A stretch of 64,000 nucleotides of DNA from Saprospiraceae bacterium (GCA_016787525.1 JAEUUP010000092.1:62001-126000), one strand, 5' to 3'; numbered from the stretch's first letter, positions 51,985-62,172 are shown. Numbers and translations: made by a program. The notes: generated by a model not told the origin, from the letters alone.

Positions 51985-54405
51985 TTATTGCACGACAAAA
52001 CGCCCTAAAAATTGCTGTTTGCCACAGTTCATGCGCAACATATAATAACCTTTGGGCAAATTCGTCGTTTCGATTTCCAAATCTTGCCCTCCAAAAAACA
52101 ATTTTTCATTTTTTAGAACTTGCCCATTGAGGTGATATATCTGTAAAATATATTCGCCATGCACCCCCTCAGTATTTGGACTTATTTTCAAAATATCGCC
52201 CTGTCGTATGGGATTGGGGTAAATCTTTACATTCTGAGTGGCTATTTCTGTTGTTTTTGTTACAATTGGACTGGCTCTAAATGCCAAATCCCAATTTATA
52301 GGTGGTACTGTGAACGTGAGTTTATTGTCCAAAACATCGGCTCGAATAGACATTCCCAGTTTTTCAGCAGTCGAGCAATCGTAAAATGAGACTTCGTAAA
52401 GGCCATTGTTCATACCTTCAACAGAAACCTGCACGTCTGAAACCATTGCTGGCACGCCCGAAGTGCCGACATCTTTCCAGTTGTACTTCCGATTGTGAAT
52501 CCAACCCACAGCTTTTTCATTACCTATTGACTTGAGAGCGTAAACGTTGAAAGGTGCGGCTGCGATACCCGTAAATTCATAAGCAGAAATGTAAATCCAG
52601 TCTTTGCCCAGATTATCAATTTTTATCTTGTGTTGACCCGTAGGAATATTGATTGTATAGGTTTGATTGACACTGGCTGAGGAAATATTGAGTGCCACAT
52701 TGCCATCGAGATAGATGGCCAAACTCGGACTTTGGCCCATCGAACCGCCTGTTTTGACTTTAAAAGTGCCTGCTGAGGTATAGTTGACATTGAAAGTTGG
52801 TGGATTTCGATACTGTGTATTGAATTGATTGCCATATAGATAAACGCTCAATTGCGTCACACTTGGCGAGATACTACCTGTCGCATCAATTGTGAAAGTG
52901 TTGGATGTCGGTTGTCCCCAACCACTTCCGGGTGTTAGAGAGAGTTGTCCGATTTGGTTGCCGTCCATCGAGACAGCTTTGGTTGATTTAAAATTGTCAG
53001 CTTTTAAAGACTGTTTTGACAGAAAATTACTGAGGGGGGTAAAATGACGATACAAATTGCTCAGCTCAACGTAACTGTCCCACCACCAAGTACCACCAGC
53101 ACCCATTGCACCCGAAAAAGTGGTTCCCCACAAAGCATTGTGGATGTGAATACCATTCGGGTCAATAGTTGAAAGTGAAATATTACTCGGATTCAAGCCA
53201 AATTCTGTATTTAAAGTCGGTTTTCCAAACGTATTGATGTTATTTCGGCTGATTTCTGCTAAGATAGATTCCAAATTTGCGGCATCAACGTAGGAGTGAT
53301 TTTGGGTAAAATCTATTTCTGAACGTTGCCAAAGCACAGGGTCTTCTTCTCCACTAAAACTTGTGGTCACGAGATGTTTGTGTGGGTCTTTTTGTCGGAT
53401 GAACTGCGCCATTTCGATGTGCCAATTGCGAACAGCTGTTTTTACTGAGGGGGTCAAAAAACCATCGGTATAACTCACTTCGTTGAACAATTCCCAAGCC
53501 ATGATTTGAGTTGAGTAGCCCCAACGTGCAATGACGTAGCGCAATCGATTTTTATGGAGTTTTTTAGCTGTTTCATTATCAAAAAAATTCACTGTTTGGG
53601 CGCAGGGTCCACCATTGGCAGCGTTGTAAGGGTTGTCATTCCATGCAGGATTGACAGTTGTGGACACTTGACCGTGGTGATTTTGACAAAACATGATGTA
53701 AATGCCCTGTTCGCGGCATTTTTCTACGATATAGTCAATGTACCACGCATTGTTTTGTTTGTATTTTTTCAAACCTTCAAAACCTGCTCCTGTTCCTATC
53801 TTTCCTTCCAAACCAACGCCCCATTCGCTGAGCCAAAGACGCATGAAGTTGGCTTTTGCCGCACCCATTTTTTCTAACCATTTTTTATAGTCCAAATAAG
53901 GATTGGTATTGTGCCAAGCCAAATTTTGACCTACGGGAACATATTGTTCGCCCATATCAAAACCCAAGTAGTTTGTGCCATTTTTGCGAATAAAACCTTT
54001 TGAGTTGTTGTTTTGAACACTAAAATTGCCCGTAAAGGCTTGTCCAGTGGCAAGGGAAAAACTGTATTGCCAAGTACCTATTTCGTTGGGGGAGAAACGA
54101 ATGCGGAAATTAGATGCACTTGTCGTTAGAGAGCCAGTTGACGTATTGAGGTCAAAATCTTGCATAAAAAAGCCTTCAATAGTATCTTTTCGCCCGCTTG
54201 GTGCAGTGAAGATACCCCTCAGTAAAACCTCGTCGTAGTCGTAAGGATTATTGATTGTGCCATTGATGGTGATAGCGGCTTCAAATTTTTCAAAACGCCC
54301 AATATTGGGTGTCATAACATTGACATTGCCAATATTGGGCGTTTGAGCTTGCAAGACGGAAAGCGACATGAAGCTAAAAAGGAGGTTTGCGAGTTGTTTT
54401 TTCAT
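51985..54405 (-). CDS. Secreted glycoside hydrolase (DUF5060 + GH5-like barrel) with T9SS sorting domain
   Basis: 806 residues from ATG 54405, signal peptide to LQAQ. An N-terminal DUF5060 Ig-like domain (about 25-130) precedes a TIM barrel (about 140-460) with acid/base Glu in AWELFNEVSYTDG and nucleophile in LNTEFGL. A carbohydrate-binding beta domain (500-620) and a C-terminal type IX sorting domain (KIYPNP, LPKGYYMLRMNCG, FVVQ) follow. It likely acts on a plant polysaccharide at the cell surface. Four dispersed-motif copies lie inside. Confidence 0.88.
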   Translation of the reverse strand: MKKQLANLLFSFMSLSVLQAQTPNIGNVNVMTPNIGRFEKFEAAITINGTINNPYDYDEVLLRGIFTAPSGRKDTIEGFFMQDFDLNTSTGSLTTSASNFRIRFSPNEIGTWQYSFSLATGQAFTGNFSVQNNNSKGFIRKNGTNYLGFDMGEQYVPVGQNLAWHNTNPYLDYKKWLEKMGAAKANFMRLWLSEWGVGLEGKIGTGAGFEGLKKYKQNNAWYIDYIVEKCREQGIYIMFCQNHHGQVSTTVNPAWNDNPYNAANGGPCAQTVNFFDNETAKKLHKNRLRYVIARWGYSTQIMAWELFNEVSYTDGFLTPSVKTAVRNWHIEMAQFIRQKDPHKHLVTTSFSGEEDPVLWQRSEIDFTQNHSYVDAANLESILAEISRNNINTFGKPTLNTEFGLNPSNISLSTIDPNGIHIHNALWGTTFSGAMGAGGTWWWDSYVELSNLYRHFTPLSNFLSKQSLKADNFKSTKAVSMDGNQIGQLSLTPGSGWGQPTSNTFTIDATGSISPSVTQLSVYLYGNQFNTQYRNPPTFNVNYTSAGTFKVKTGGSMGQSPSLAIYLDGNVALNISSASVNQTYTINIPTGQHKIKIDNLGKDWIYISAYEFTGIAAAPFNVYALKSIGNEKAVGWIHNRKYNWKDVGTSGVPAMVSDVQVSVEGMNNGLYEVSFYDCSTAEKLGMSIRADVLDNKLTFTVPPINWDLAFRASPIVTKTTEIATQNVKIYPNPIRQGDILKISPNTEGVHGEYILQIYHLNGQVLKNEKLFFGGQDLEIETTNLPKGYYMLRMNCGKQQFLGRFVVQ

Positions 54406-54414
54406 AAAAATCAC

Positions 54415-54745
54415 ATTTTCAAATCCGTTTACCTAATGGACAGCGGGCTGAGTTATAAAGCCAAAAATAAATAAAAGTCTAACCCAATATTCTGTTTTTC
54501 TATGACAATTGAGTTTTTATGTGAAAAATAGCGATTAAAAAGGCTTGGAATCACCTTTACATAGGGTTAAAAACTCTCTTTTTTTTACAAAATACGATAA
54601 AGTGTAATTTATTTTTGTTTTTTCAGAAAAAAGCCCAAAGAAAATTTCAAGTTGGTACACATTTTGTAGAATTTTATTATAAATAAACAGCTAAAAGCCA
54701 ATTCATTATTTTTCTCTCATGTTCATAATTTTAAAATCAATCGCC
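54415..54745. other. AT-rich intergenic region with divergent promoters
   Basis: 331 bp between the T9SS glycoside hydrolase gene and the small plus-strand gene. It has a strongly AT composition and poly-T/poly-A tracts but no conserved operator or gene seen. Confidence 0.4.
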
Positions 54746-55003
54746 ATGTCAACTCAAAGTAGATACAAATCGCAGATTCAGAAAGCAGAGGACTTACCTA
54801 ACGTCCTACAAACTCAAACTGACTGGAATTCCATCAAAGATTGCGAACGCTCTGTCTTCCGTTCACTCGATATTACGCTTGTCGCAGAACGCAAAGTGAC
54901 GCTTCTTGATGCGATGGATTCGGAAGTAAAAACCATCATTGCCGATGCCCTCGAAAAAGGCATTTTAGTTCGTCGAGAGGATGGGAAGATTAGCTTAATT
55001 TGA
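54746..55003 (+). CDS. Small hypothetical protein
   Basis: 85 residues from ATG 54746 (MSTQSRYKSQIQKAEDLPNVLQTQTDWNSIKDCERSVF). It is an alpha-rich soluble protein ending with DALEKGILVRREDGKISLI, a winged-helix-like end. A convincing terminator after the gene supports expression. Function not recognised; an alternative start at 54719 adds nine residues. Confidence 0.55.
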   Translation: MSTQSRYKSQIQKAEDLPNVLQTQTDWNSIKDCERSVFRSLDITLVAERKVTLLDAMDSEVKTIIADALEKGILVRREDGKISLI

Positions 55004-55117
55004 AGATTGATTATTATATATTTGATTATTTTTGTAAGTCGTTAATAATCAATTTTTAACAGGCGAAATCGGTCAACATTCATTGTTGTTTTTGTTTTGA
55101 TTTATCATGTAGCTGAA

Positions 55118-55154
55118 CCTTGTCTCGACTAAAAATCGAGACGAGGTTTTTTTT
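55118..55154 (+). terminator. Terminator after the small plus-strand gene
   Basis: Arms GTCTCGA (55122-55128) and TCGAGAC (55136-55142), extended by CCT/AGG with one mismatch, are followed by eight T. It overlaps the end of the convergent gene by two bases. Confidence 0.85.
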
Positions 55155-56592
55155 ATCTCAAAATAGATACATCCCCTGATAGTTCGCGTACCTGCCATTT
55201 GCCATTGAGTAATAATTTGACGCGAATCGTCCAAATATAGACACCAGACTCTACTTGTTGACCTTTGAAACGCCCGTCCCACGATTCATTAAGGTCTTTT
55301 GTTGTGAAAACAAGGCTGCCCCAACGATTGAAAATACGCATGTCGTAAGATTCAATCTTGATAAAATCGGTTTTGAAGAAAGGTTTGAAGTCATCATTCG
55401 CCCCGTCGTTATTGGGCGAGAAAGTGTTTGGCACAAATACTTCTAAGCCACAACTTTGTAAACGCAAGCGAAAAGTATCTGTCCACGAGGCACAATTGTT
55501 TTTTATTTTAGCAAAATAGACCCCCTCAGTACGAGACTCAAATTGGCGGCTTTTTGAGCCATTTTGCCATTCAATTGTCTCATTTTCAAGATTTGTTCCT
55601 GCGGTGAAGATGACTTTTTCACCTTGGCAGGCGACCGTATCGAAGGCGATTGGTTTGTAGTTGTCACCTAAAACTTTAAAGTTCATATCACCATAAGCCA
55701 CACAATTTTCAGTGGGATAAATGACTTTGGCTGAAATTCGTTCAGTTTTTGAAGCCTTATACTGAGGGGTCGTCGAATTGTCGTGCCATTGATAACGCAA
55801 GGAGTCAATCAGCGTATTGCCGACATCGAACGATACCGTTTGCCCTTGACAAACGACCGTATCTTTTAGATTGACCGTCACGGGTACAAGAACGATATTG
55901 TCCACAACATGTGTACTGCTGGTGTACTGAGTGGGGCTTGTCTTGCCTGTTGGGACGCGGGTTGTTTCTGCATTAGACCTAAAATTGCCTATAATGAGGT
56001 ATTTTTCGCCACCTCTTGCCGTGAAACATCCTTTGAGTTTGTGCCAATTATAGTCTTTTACGAGAGGGTGACTGAGTATGGGTTTTAGTGAAATATAATT
56101 GTTAGGAATACTCCAATCATAAAGAGGGAAATCGTTTGTGAAAGCAATGGCGTGCGAATCTGTGAAGTCAGTTGTCACCCGAACCAAGTTTGGCACTGTA
56201 TCGAGCGTCCGAAACGACATCTCGAAGTAGTAGTTTTGATTGGCAACGAGTGGCTCTTTGAGGACATGCGCCAAATAAGCCCGATGATGCGACACATTCT
56301 GAATGATGATGAAAAAACCATAGGTCTCAAATGAACAACTTTTAGACTTGTTGATACCAAAAGTGTCCACATTGCCAGCCCAATAGATGCCGTATTGGCA
56401 AGGGTCGGAGAGGTTAATGGGCGTATTTTGAGGCGTAAACCAACCCGTAGGTACATGAAAAGTCGTCAAACCAGAAATACAATCCTTCGTTTCTTCAAAA
56501 TCGCCGTTGGGGACGAGATTGGTTTGTGCTGTATTTTTTAAGTAAAAAAACAGCAATATAAGAACGAATAAGCCGTGTTTGTTCCATTTCAT
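55153..56592 (-). CDS. Secreted protein with T9SS type B (gliding motility-associated) C-terminal domain
   Basis: 479 residues from ATG 56592. Signal peptide (LFVLILLFFYLKNTAQT), a mid region with NLVPNGDFEET near the start, Ig/PKD-like beta repeats (around 255-390), and the CHU_C sorting domain (VPNTFSPNNDGANDDFKPF, YDMRIFNRWGSLVF, WDGRFKGQQVESGVYIW) at about 390-479. It is exported by the type IX system and likely attached to the surface. Its start overlaps the stop of the upstream membrane protein (ATGA), so they are translated together. Confidence 0.88.
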   Translation of the reverse strand: MKWNKHGLFVLILLFFYLKNTAQTNLVPNGDFEETKDCISGLTTFHVPTGWFTPQNTPINLSDPCQYGIYWAGNVDTFGINKSKSCSFETYGFFIIIQNVSHHRAYLAHVLKEPLVANQNYYFEMSFRTLDTVPNLVRVTTDFTDSHAIAFTNDFPLYDWSIPNNYISLKPILSHPLVKDYNWHKLKGCFTARGGEKYLIIGNFRSNAETTRVPTGKTSPTQYTSSTHVVDNIVLVPVTVNLKDTVVCQGQTVSFDVGNTLIDSLRYQWHDNSTTPQYKASKTERISAKVIYPTENCVAYGDMNFKVLGDNYKPIAFDTVACQGEKVIFTAGTNLENETIEWQNGSKSRQFESRTEGVYFAKIKNNCASWTDTFRLRLQSCGLEVFVPNTFSPNNDGANDDFKPFFKTDFIKIESYDMRIFNRWGSLVFTTKDLNESWDGRFKGQQVESGVYIWTIRVKLLLNGKWQVRELSGDVSILR

Positions 56593-57206
56593 GTTGTCAA
56601 AGTTAATACAGCCGCCGCAATTAACATTAAAGTCGCAACGATTAAATGTGGCGCAATGATTTTCCAATTCACCAACATGCCGTTGCGCCGATTGAGTCCT
56701 TCGTATGCACCCATCAAAAAGCAAGAAGCCAATACACCCAACGAGCCAATGAACAGAAGTTGGATGACAGAAGATTGCTTTTCGTGTATATAATTGTAAA
56801 AAACTGTGAAAAAAGTAGCTAAGAAACTAAAACCAACCCCAATACCTGTTATCAGAAAACCATAGTAGAGTGTGTCTGAAATGGCATTTTTAGGCATATT
56901 CATCAGTAATTTACTATCTAAAAAGTTCATCAAGCTGCTTTCAGGCGATTTCAGTTCCAATTCTTCGATAACTTCGAGTAAGGACAAATTGATTTTGTTC
57001 AATTCTTGTATTTCCATCTCAAAAGTTATCAAATCTCTTTGTTTTGAGTTTTTTAGAACACTGTAACGACTGCCGAGTAATATCAAGTCTTCTACAATTT
57101 TGTTGCTTTCCAATTTGATATTGCCGAGATACTCCCTCAGTAAAGTGATGGCACGTTCGGGTTCGCCCTCTTGTATGGCTGATTTTGCAGAATCAAGGTA
57201 TTTCAT
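56589..57206 (-). CDS. EAD11-like domain protein with C-terminal membrane helices
   Basis: 205 residues. Residues 1-90 (SAIQEGEPERAITLLREYL, LLGSRYSVLKNSKQRDLITFEMEIQELNKINLSLLEVIEEL) match the plan of effector-associated domain 11 of conflict and signalling systems. Three membrane helices follow (about 113-138, 147-168, 184-205). It overlaps the T9SS type B protein gene by four bases. EAD11 usually links proteins by homotypic contact, so an unseen partner is implied. Confidence 0.72.
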   Translation of the reverse strand: MKYLDSAKSAIQEGEPERAITLLREYLGNIKLESNKIVEDLILLGSRYSVLKNSKQRDLITFEMEIQELNKINLSLLEVIEELELKSPESSLMNFLDSKLLMNMPKNAISDTLYYGFLITGIGVGFSFLATFFTVFYNYIHEKQSSVIQLLFIGSLGVLASCFLMGAYEGLNRRNGMLVNWKIIAPHLIVATLMLIAAAVLTLTT

Positions 57207-57224
57207 CTGAAACTTTTACTTAGT

Positions 57225-58706
57225 TTATGAATAACTATCCAATGCCAAATAGACACCGTTTGTCCAACCAAAACCATCTTGAAGTGGGTATTCGCCGCCA
57301 CCTGCTTCGAGATCTTGTTCATAGACATTGTATTTTTCTGTCATTTTGCCTGTTTTTTCATAGATGACTTTATTGGCTCTTAACCAATGTGCTTTGATTC
57401 GATTAGCCAAGTTTGAAAAACCATAATTGTGTAAGCCTTTGAAAACAATCCATTGCAAAGGTGCCCAACCATTGGGGGCATCCCATTGCTGACCTGTGAC
57501 GTTGAGCGTTGTCGTTACGCCGCCTATCTGTAGGAATTGGTTTTCAATGATTTGTGCAACCTTTTGCGCTTGCTCCTGATTGGCTAAATTAAAAAACAAA
57601 GGAAAGACCGCCGCCAATGTAAAATGAGGTGTTTGACTATTGGTCACAAAATCATAATCGAAATAGAAACCTTTTTCAGCGTTCCAACAATAATCATTGA
57701 TAGCTTTTTTTCTGACAAGAGCCTTGTCTATATAATCTTGTGCTTTATCGGCATTGTCAGCCAGTTGATGTGCTTCTGCCAAAGTCATTTCTAAATGCCA
57801 CATCAAACAGTTCAAATCCACGGGAATGATGTCCGTTGTGTGAATGGTTGCCAAAGACTGACCATCTTTGAACCAACGACTACTAAAATCCCAACCCGAC
57901 TCTGCCGCCGCCCGAAGATGACGATAAATTACTGAGGGGTCTTGCGAAGACTCGTGAGCTGTTTCGACATCTTCTTTATATGATTCTGGACGAGGTGTAT
58001 TGTTTTCATCCCAATAGCGGTTCATAACTGTCTCATTAGGCATCAAGACAGAATGATTTTCAGACCTATGTCCCCCCCTCAGTATATCACTGCCTTTCAT
58101 CCAAAATGAATACTCTTTTTCCAATCCAGGCAGATACTCAACAAGCGTACTTTGTCCTTTCTCTTCGCTCAATAGTCGAATCATAAGCGCATAGAAGGGT
58201 GGTTGCGAACGTCCGATATAATAAGTTCGATTGCCATTGGGAATATGACCAACCGTATTGAGCAAATGAGAGAAGTTTTTGACCATGTTTTCAATCATAT
58301 CCACCCGACCAGAGACTTGAAGTCCAAGCATAGTGAAATAACTGTCCCAATAGTAAATCTCTCGAAACCGTCCGCCTGGCACAATAAAAGAGTAGGGGAG
58401 AGGAATCAAACTACTTTGCGTCTTATCGGGCTGACGTGTCAACACGTGCCATAGTGAAGTGATGTGTGCCGTAATACTTTTCGTTGTATCACTCGTAAAA
58501 TCATCCCCATTATTGGTTGGCAACTCGAAATGTGCTTCTATAAATGCACCTAAATCGAACCCCTCAGTATTTCGTTCCTGTTCATAGCTCGCTTTGATGG
58601 TTTCAAGAGGGTATTTTGGCAAACAATCAGGAAAAGTTTTGCCATCAGATAGAATATTATTCATTTGGACAGCTTCGAAAAGGTGTCCGAGTTCAAAAAT
58701 TTGCAT
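57225..58706 (-). CDS. Alpha,alpha-trehalase (GH37), cytoplasmic
   Basis: 493 residues without a signal peptide. GH37 signatures are PGGRFREIYYWDSYF and QWDAPNGWAPLQW. It hydrolyses trehalose to two glucose in the cytoplasm, like TreF. The gene lies just downstream of an MFS transporter on the same strand (31 bp gap), suggesting uptake and hydrolysis in one unit. Three dispersed-motif copies lie within (NTEG, ILRGG with a seven-C run, DPSV). Confidence 0.95.
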   Translation of the reverse strand: MQIFELGHLFEAVQMNNILSDGKTFPDCLPKYPLETIKASYEQERNTEGFDLGAFIEAHFELPTNNGDDFTSDTTKSITAHITSLWHVLTRQPDKTQSSLIPLPYSFIVPGGRFREIYYWDSYFTMLGLQVSGRVDMIENMVKNFSHLLNTVGHIPNGNRTYYIGRSQPPFYALMIRLLSEEKGQSTLVEYLPGLEKEYSFWMKGSDILRGGHRSENHSVLMPNETVMNRYWDENNTPRPESYKEDVETAHESSQDPSVIYRHLRAAAESGWDFSSRWFKDGQSLATIHTTDIIPVDLNCLMWHLEMTLAEAHQLADNADKAQDYIDKALVRKKAINDYCWNAEKGFYFDYDFVTNSQTPHFTLAAVFPLFFNLANQEQAQKVAQIIENQFLQIGGVTTTLNVTGQQWDAPNGWAPLQWIVFKGLHNYGFSNLANRIKAHWLRANKVIYEKTGKMTEKYNVYEQDLEAGGGEYPLQDGFGWTNGVYLALDSYS

Positions 58707-58737
58707 TCTGCTTTAAAGTTTTAAAATAAAAACAATA

Positions 58738-60003
58738 TTAATGTCCTCCCGAAACACTATTTATCTGTGCTGATTGACCTGTTTTCTGTTGTTGTTTATT
58801 GAAAAAGAATAAACATATCAACAGAAGTGTGATAGGAATAAGTGAGAAATAAAAAGCAGACTGACCACCATAAGCCTCAAATATATGTCCTGTAATTAGC
58901 GAACCTGTTGTCCCACCCAATGCTGAAAACACAACAATTAGACCCGACATCGTTGCATGTTTGTTGGTGGGTAAACTACTTAGAATCAATGAGTTGATAG
59001 CAGGATAGATAGGTGCAAGTAATAAACCAATCATTGGAAAGACAAAAGCACCAAGTGGTGCATTAGACCAACTTGTTATTTCTGATGTGCCAACATTTTG
59101 AGCTAAGGGAATAGCAACCAAAACCAAACCAGCTGCTGCCAATAAACAAACGGTCAGAACCAAATACCAATGAAATTGTCTTAACACAACGCCTGCCAAA
59201 AAACGACCTGCGGCTGTTGAGAACGCTAAAATACTTGACATCTGAATACTTAAAGTCGTCGAAAGATGCAAAACTTTATTATTGAAGGTCGGTAACCAAC
59301 TCATAATGCTTTGTTCAATCAGGACATACAAAAATGCGCTGGCAATGAACACCATGACAATCGGCAAAACAGCCAATTTGAACATATCCGCAAAATCTTC
59401 CAAGAGTGGTTTCGCTTCGGCGGCTTGTACGGAAGACTCGTCCAAAGGTGAGATGAACAATAGGAAAAATGCCGCAGCAGACAAACCTGCCAACAAATAA
59501 TAGACATTGAGCCAAGCTGTTGATTGAGGATTACCATTTTCGACAAAGGAGGCGAATACAAAGTACCCCGTCAGTATCCCAATCATAAAAAACGATTCGA
59601 TAAAGTTCATGAAGCTCGCATGGTCTTTTTCGTTTTCCGTCACTAAGCCAATGGTGGCATAAACAGAGACTTTAATGAGCGCGAAACTGGTGCCAACCAT
59701 TGCAAACAATAACTTAGTTGTTGCGAAACTGGGGAACACAGTCATCAATAAACAACCCGCAGTCACGATGGCTAAAGCGATGAGCATGGCACGTTTGTAA
59801 CCAATGCGCACCATATAAGAAGCGACCAAAAACGATACGATGGCAATACTCAAATCTTTAAAGGCTTCCAACACACTCGCGTCACCTTCTGCCACACCAT
59901 AATTGCCTTGAACCTGTAGGATAACTGTGCCGACGCTGTTGAGCAGAATCGCAAACACAAAATAGTTGATAAAAAGGGAGAGTTTGATTTTCCAATTTGA
60001 CAT
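58738..60003 (-). CDS. MFS sugar transporter
   Basis: 421 residues from ATG 60003 (the longer frame adds nine). Twelve membrane helices; MFS pattern MVRIGYKRAMLI after helix 2 and the KHATMSGLIVVFSALGGTTGSLITGHIF block. It resembles FucP/glucose-galactose type symporters. By position it likely imports trehalose or glucose for the trehalase. It contains only a one-mismatch form of the dispersed motif (59566). Confidence 0.85.
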   Translation of the reverse strand: MSNWKIKLSLFINYFVFAILLNSVGTVILQVQGNYGVAEGDASVLEAFKDLSIAIVSFLVASYMVRIGYKRAMLIALAIVTAGCLLMTVFPSFATTKLLFAMVGTSFALIKVSVYATIGLVTENEKDHASFMNFIESFFMIGILTGYFVFASFVENGNPQSTAWLNVYYLLAGLSAAAFFLLFISPLDESSVQAAEAKPLLEDFADMFKLAVLPIVMVFIASAFLYVLIEQSIMSWLPTFNNKVLHLSTTLSIQMSSILAFSTAAGRFLAGVVLRQFHWYLVLTVCLLAAAGLVLVAIPLAQNVGTSEITSWSNAPLGAFVFPMIGLLLAPIYPAINSLILSSLPTNKHATMSGLIVVFSALGGTTGSLITGHIFEAYGGQSAFYFSLIPITLLLICLFFFNKQQQKTGQSAQINSVSGGH

Positions 60004-60283
60004 AGTTTGGTTGTTGTTAAGTTTATACATTCTTGTTATAATCGCTCAAAACTATCTTTTTTTGATTAAAAACGTATGGTTGTTTAGGTATAAATTTGGC
60101 GAAGCTTGTTAAAGGTTAGTATGAATCAATGGATTCAAGATTTCAAACAGTTCCATACTTTGAAAACTGTTTTTTCTTAGTCTTGGACACAGATAGATAG
60201 TAGTCAAGTTCCCAATTTACTGAGGGGGACTCGACACGTTCTTAAACGCCCCCAAATCATGAAGACTTTTTGTTCCCTATCTT

Positions 60284-61690
60284 TTACCAAACATAAGTTG
60301 CTACGCTGCCACTTGGCAAAGTTACAAGAGCTGATTTTCCATTGTATCGAATATTGAAAGTTTCATCTTTGGCACTGTTGTTTTCGGCTATTAAAACAAT
60401 CTTGCCCGCAGGCGTTTTAAACGCGACATTCTGCACTTGACCTACAAAGTTGCTGCTGATACGCACCGAATTAGGCGGTACAAATCGAGACGCATGACCG
60501 ATGATGTAGTAAGCAACGTTGCGCTCTACTTTCTCACCGATTGTCAAAGCTCCTTTGCAAGTTGTACACCCCCCCTCAGTATGCGGCTCGAATTTTGGGT
60601 CATTTGCCAAATTCCATTCAAAAGCGGTGCGACTCCAGTTGCGTATTGTGCCAATGACCACATTTTGAATGTGCCAATGCAAATCACCACCAAATTGCCC
60701 ATCAATGCCTGTGTATTGTTCCGTAAAATAAAGATGTTTGTCGGGATGCGCTTCATGCACCTTCGACAAGGCACTGGCATCGCCTGCATAAAGATGAAAA
60801 GCGGAACCCCAAACATAAGGTTTTACTGAGGGGTCGTTCAAAATCGCCAATGGATAGTCGGGACGGTCGCAATTGTGGTCGTAAACGATGATTTTGGTTT
60901 TGATATTCGCTTTCTGAAACGCTGGAGCTAAGTGGTTTTTAATAAAATCCGCCTGTTGCGTTGCCAACATCAAAAGACTTGGGTTATTCCCTGGGTGCAA
61001 AGGCTCGTTTTGAGGTGTAATGGCTTCAATGTCAATACCTTCTGTCCGCATTTGTTGAATGTATTTGACAAAATATTGGGCATAAACACCATAATATTGA
61101 GGTTGCAAACTGCCACCTATAAAGCTAAACGTGTCTTTCATCCACAAAGGCGGCGACCATGGTGTCGCTAAAATTTTAATTTTAGGATTGATTGTCAAGA
61201 TCTCTTTCAATAGTGCAATCACTCCTTTTCTGTCTTTATCCAAACTAAAATACTTTAATGCTGTATCCGTCTCGCCTTTTGGTACATCGTCATAAGTGAA
61301 AGACGTGGCGTGCAAATCCGATGCGCCAATACTGATACGTAAATAGCTGATAGCCATTTGATTTGGCGAAAACAATTCTTGTAACAAAGCGGCTTTATCT
61401 GCCGATTTCATGCGATTGATAACATCCGCACTGCCACCTGTCAAAGTATAGCCAAAGCCATCCATGGTTTGGAAACGTGTCGTTTCGTCAACCTTAATAG
61501 TTGGAAAGCTATTTGTTTCTGGTCCAAAAACAAGGGGTGTATTTTGCTTTTGCAATAAAGCCGTTTGGTCGCTTTTGGTGAGCCAAACGGTTATTTGGGA
61601 CGCTGTTTGCCTATTTTTATTAACTTTTTTAGAACAATTGAGTGTCAAAAAACAAAGAGCTGCCAATAAAGAATACTTGAATAGAGACAT
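60284..61690 (-). CDS. GH30 family glycoside hydrolase lipoprotein
   Basis: 468 residues. Lipobox LTLNC (Cys19) anchors it to a membrane. GH30 barrel: FQTMDGFGYTLTGGSADVIN, LATPWSPPLWMKDT, acid/base Glu in AITPQNEPLHPGN and nucleophile Glu in LYFTEQYTG, with a C-terminal beta domain. GH30 includes beta-1,6-glucanases and glucosylceramidases; an endo-beta-1,6-glucanase role is most plausible. It is last in an operon with a SnoaL-like protein and an EEP phosphatase. Confidence 0.9.
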   Translation of the reverse strand: MSLFKYSLLAALCFLTLNCSKKVNKNRQTASQITVWLTKSDQTALLQKQNTPLVFGPETNSFPTIKVDETTRFQTMDGFGYTLTGGSADVINRMKSADKAALLQELFSPNQMAISYLRISIGASDLHATSFTYDDVPKGETDTALKYFSLDKDRKGVIALLKEILTINPKIKILATPWSPPLWMKDTFSFIGGSLQPQYYGVYAQYFVKYIQQMRTEGIDIEAITPQNEPLHPGNNPSLLMLATQQADFIKNHLAPAFQKANIKTKIIVYDHNCDRPDYPLAILNDPSVKPYVWGSAFHLYAGDASALSKVHEAHPDKHLYFTEQYTGIDGQFGGDLHWHIQNVVIGTIRNWSRTAFEWNLANDPKFEPHTEGGCTTCKGALTIGEKVERNVAYYIIGHASRFVPPNSVRISSNFVGQVQNVAFKTPAGKIVLIAENNSAKDETFNIRYNGKSALVTLPSGSVATYVW

Positions 61691-61701
61691 AATGATTGCT
61701 T

Positions 61702-62166
61702 TTATTTTTTTTGATACTTAGCCAAAAGCGAGTTTGTCCGCTGTTGAATCTTATTTTTCATAAAACCCGACCAACCCAACAACCAACCGCTGAGACCCAA
61801 GGCTTGACGCGACCATCGCCACATATCAAAATAGTCGGTGTGCTGGATGATTTGCCCGTTTTTAAACACAAAAGAGGCGTGGATTTTATTCACAACAAAC
61901 CGACCTGTTTGACTGAATGTGTATTCTGCTTGCCAGTTGGCAGAGCCAGTTGTGTCGTTGGCTTGCACATTGCCATAGGTGATTTTGATGCCATCTCTGT
62001 TGTTATTAATCAGCATACGCCACATATCTTTAGCGTCTTTCCCTTGCAATCTGCCAAAAGCGGGGTCTTCAAACGTGATATTATCCGCATAATGACTGAC
62101 CATGCTTTCGGCATCGCCTTTGGCAAAGGATTGATAAAAATGCTCGATGATTGCTTTGTTGTCCAT
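61702..62166 (-). CDS. SnoaL-like/NTF2 fold protein
   Basis: 154 residues. The NTF2-like cone fold pattern appears in MDNKAIIEHFYQSFAKGDAESMVSHYADNITFEDPAFGRLQGKDAKDMWRML, followed by NWQAEYTFSQTGR strands. These proteins bind small hydrophobic ligands or catalyse isomerisations; specificity is unknown. It sits between the EEP and GH30 genes with 6 and 11-bp gaps. Confidence 0.82.
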   Translation of the reverse strand: MDNKAIIEHFYQSFAKGDAESMVSHYADNITFEDPAFGRLQGKDAKDMWRMLINNNRDGIKITYGNVQANDTTGSANWQAEYTFSQTGRFVVNKIHASFVFKNGQIIQHTDYFDMWRWSRQALGLSGWLLGWSGFMKNKIQQRTNSLLAKYQKK

Positions 62167-62172
62167 TCTATT

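Noticed and set aside
30748..59576. One-mismatch motif forms TACTGACGGGG (30748-30758), CCCCGTCAGTA (59566-59576), CTCCCTCAGTA (57132) and AACTGAGGGC (34781)
   Set aside because: Not counted in the 79 copies. They may be decayed or precursor copies, but a few near-matches are not proof.
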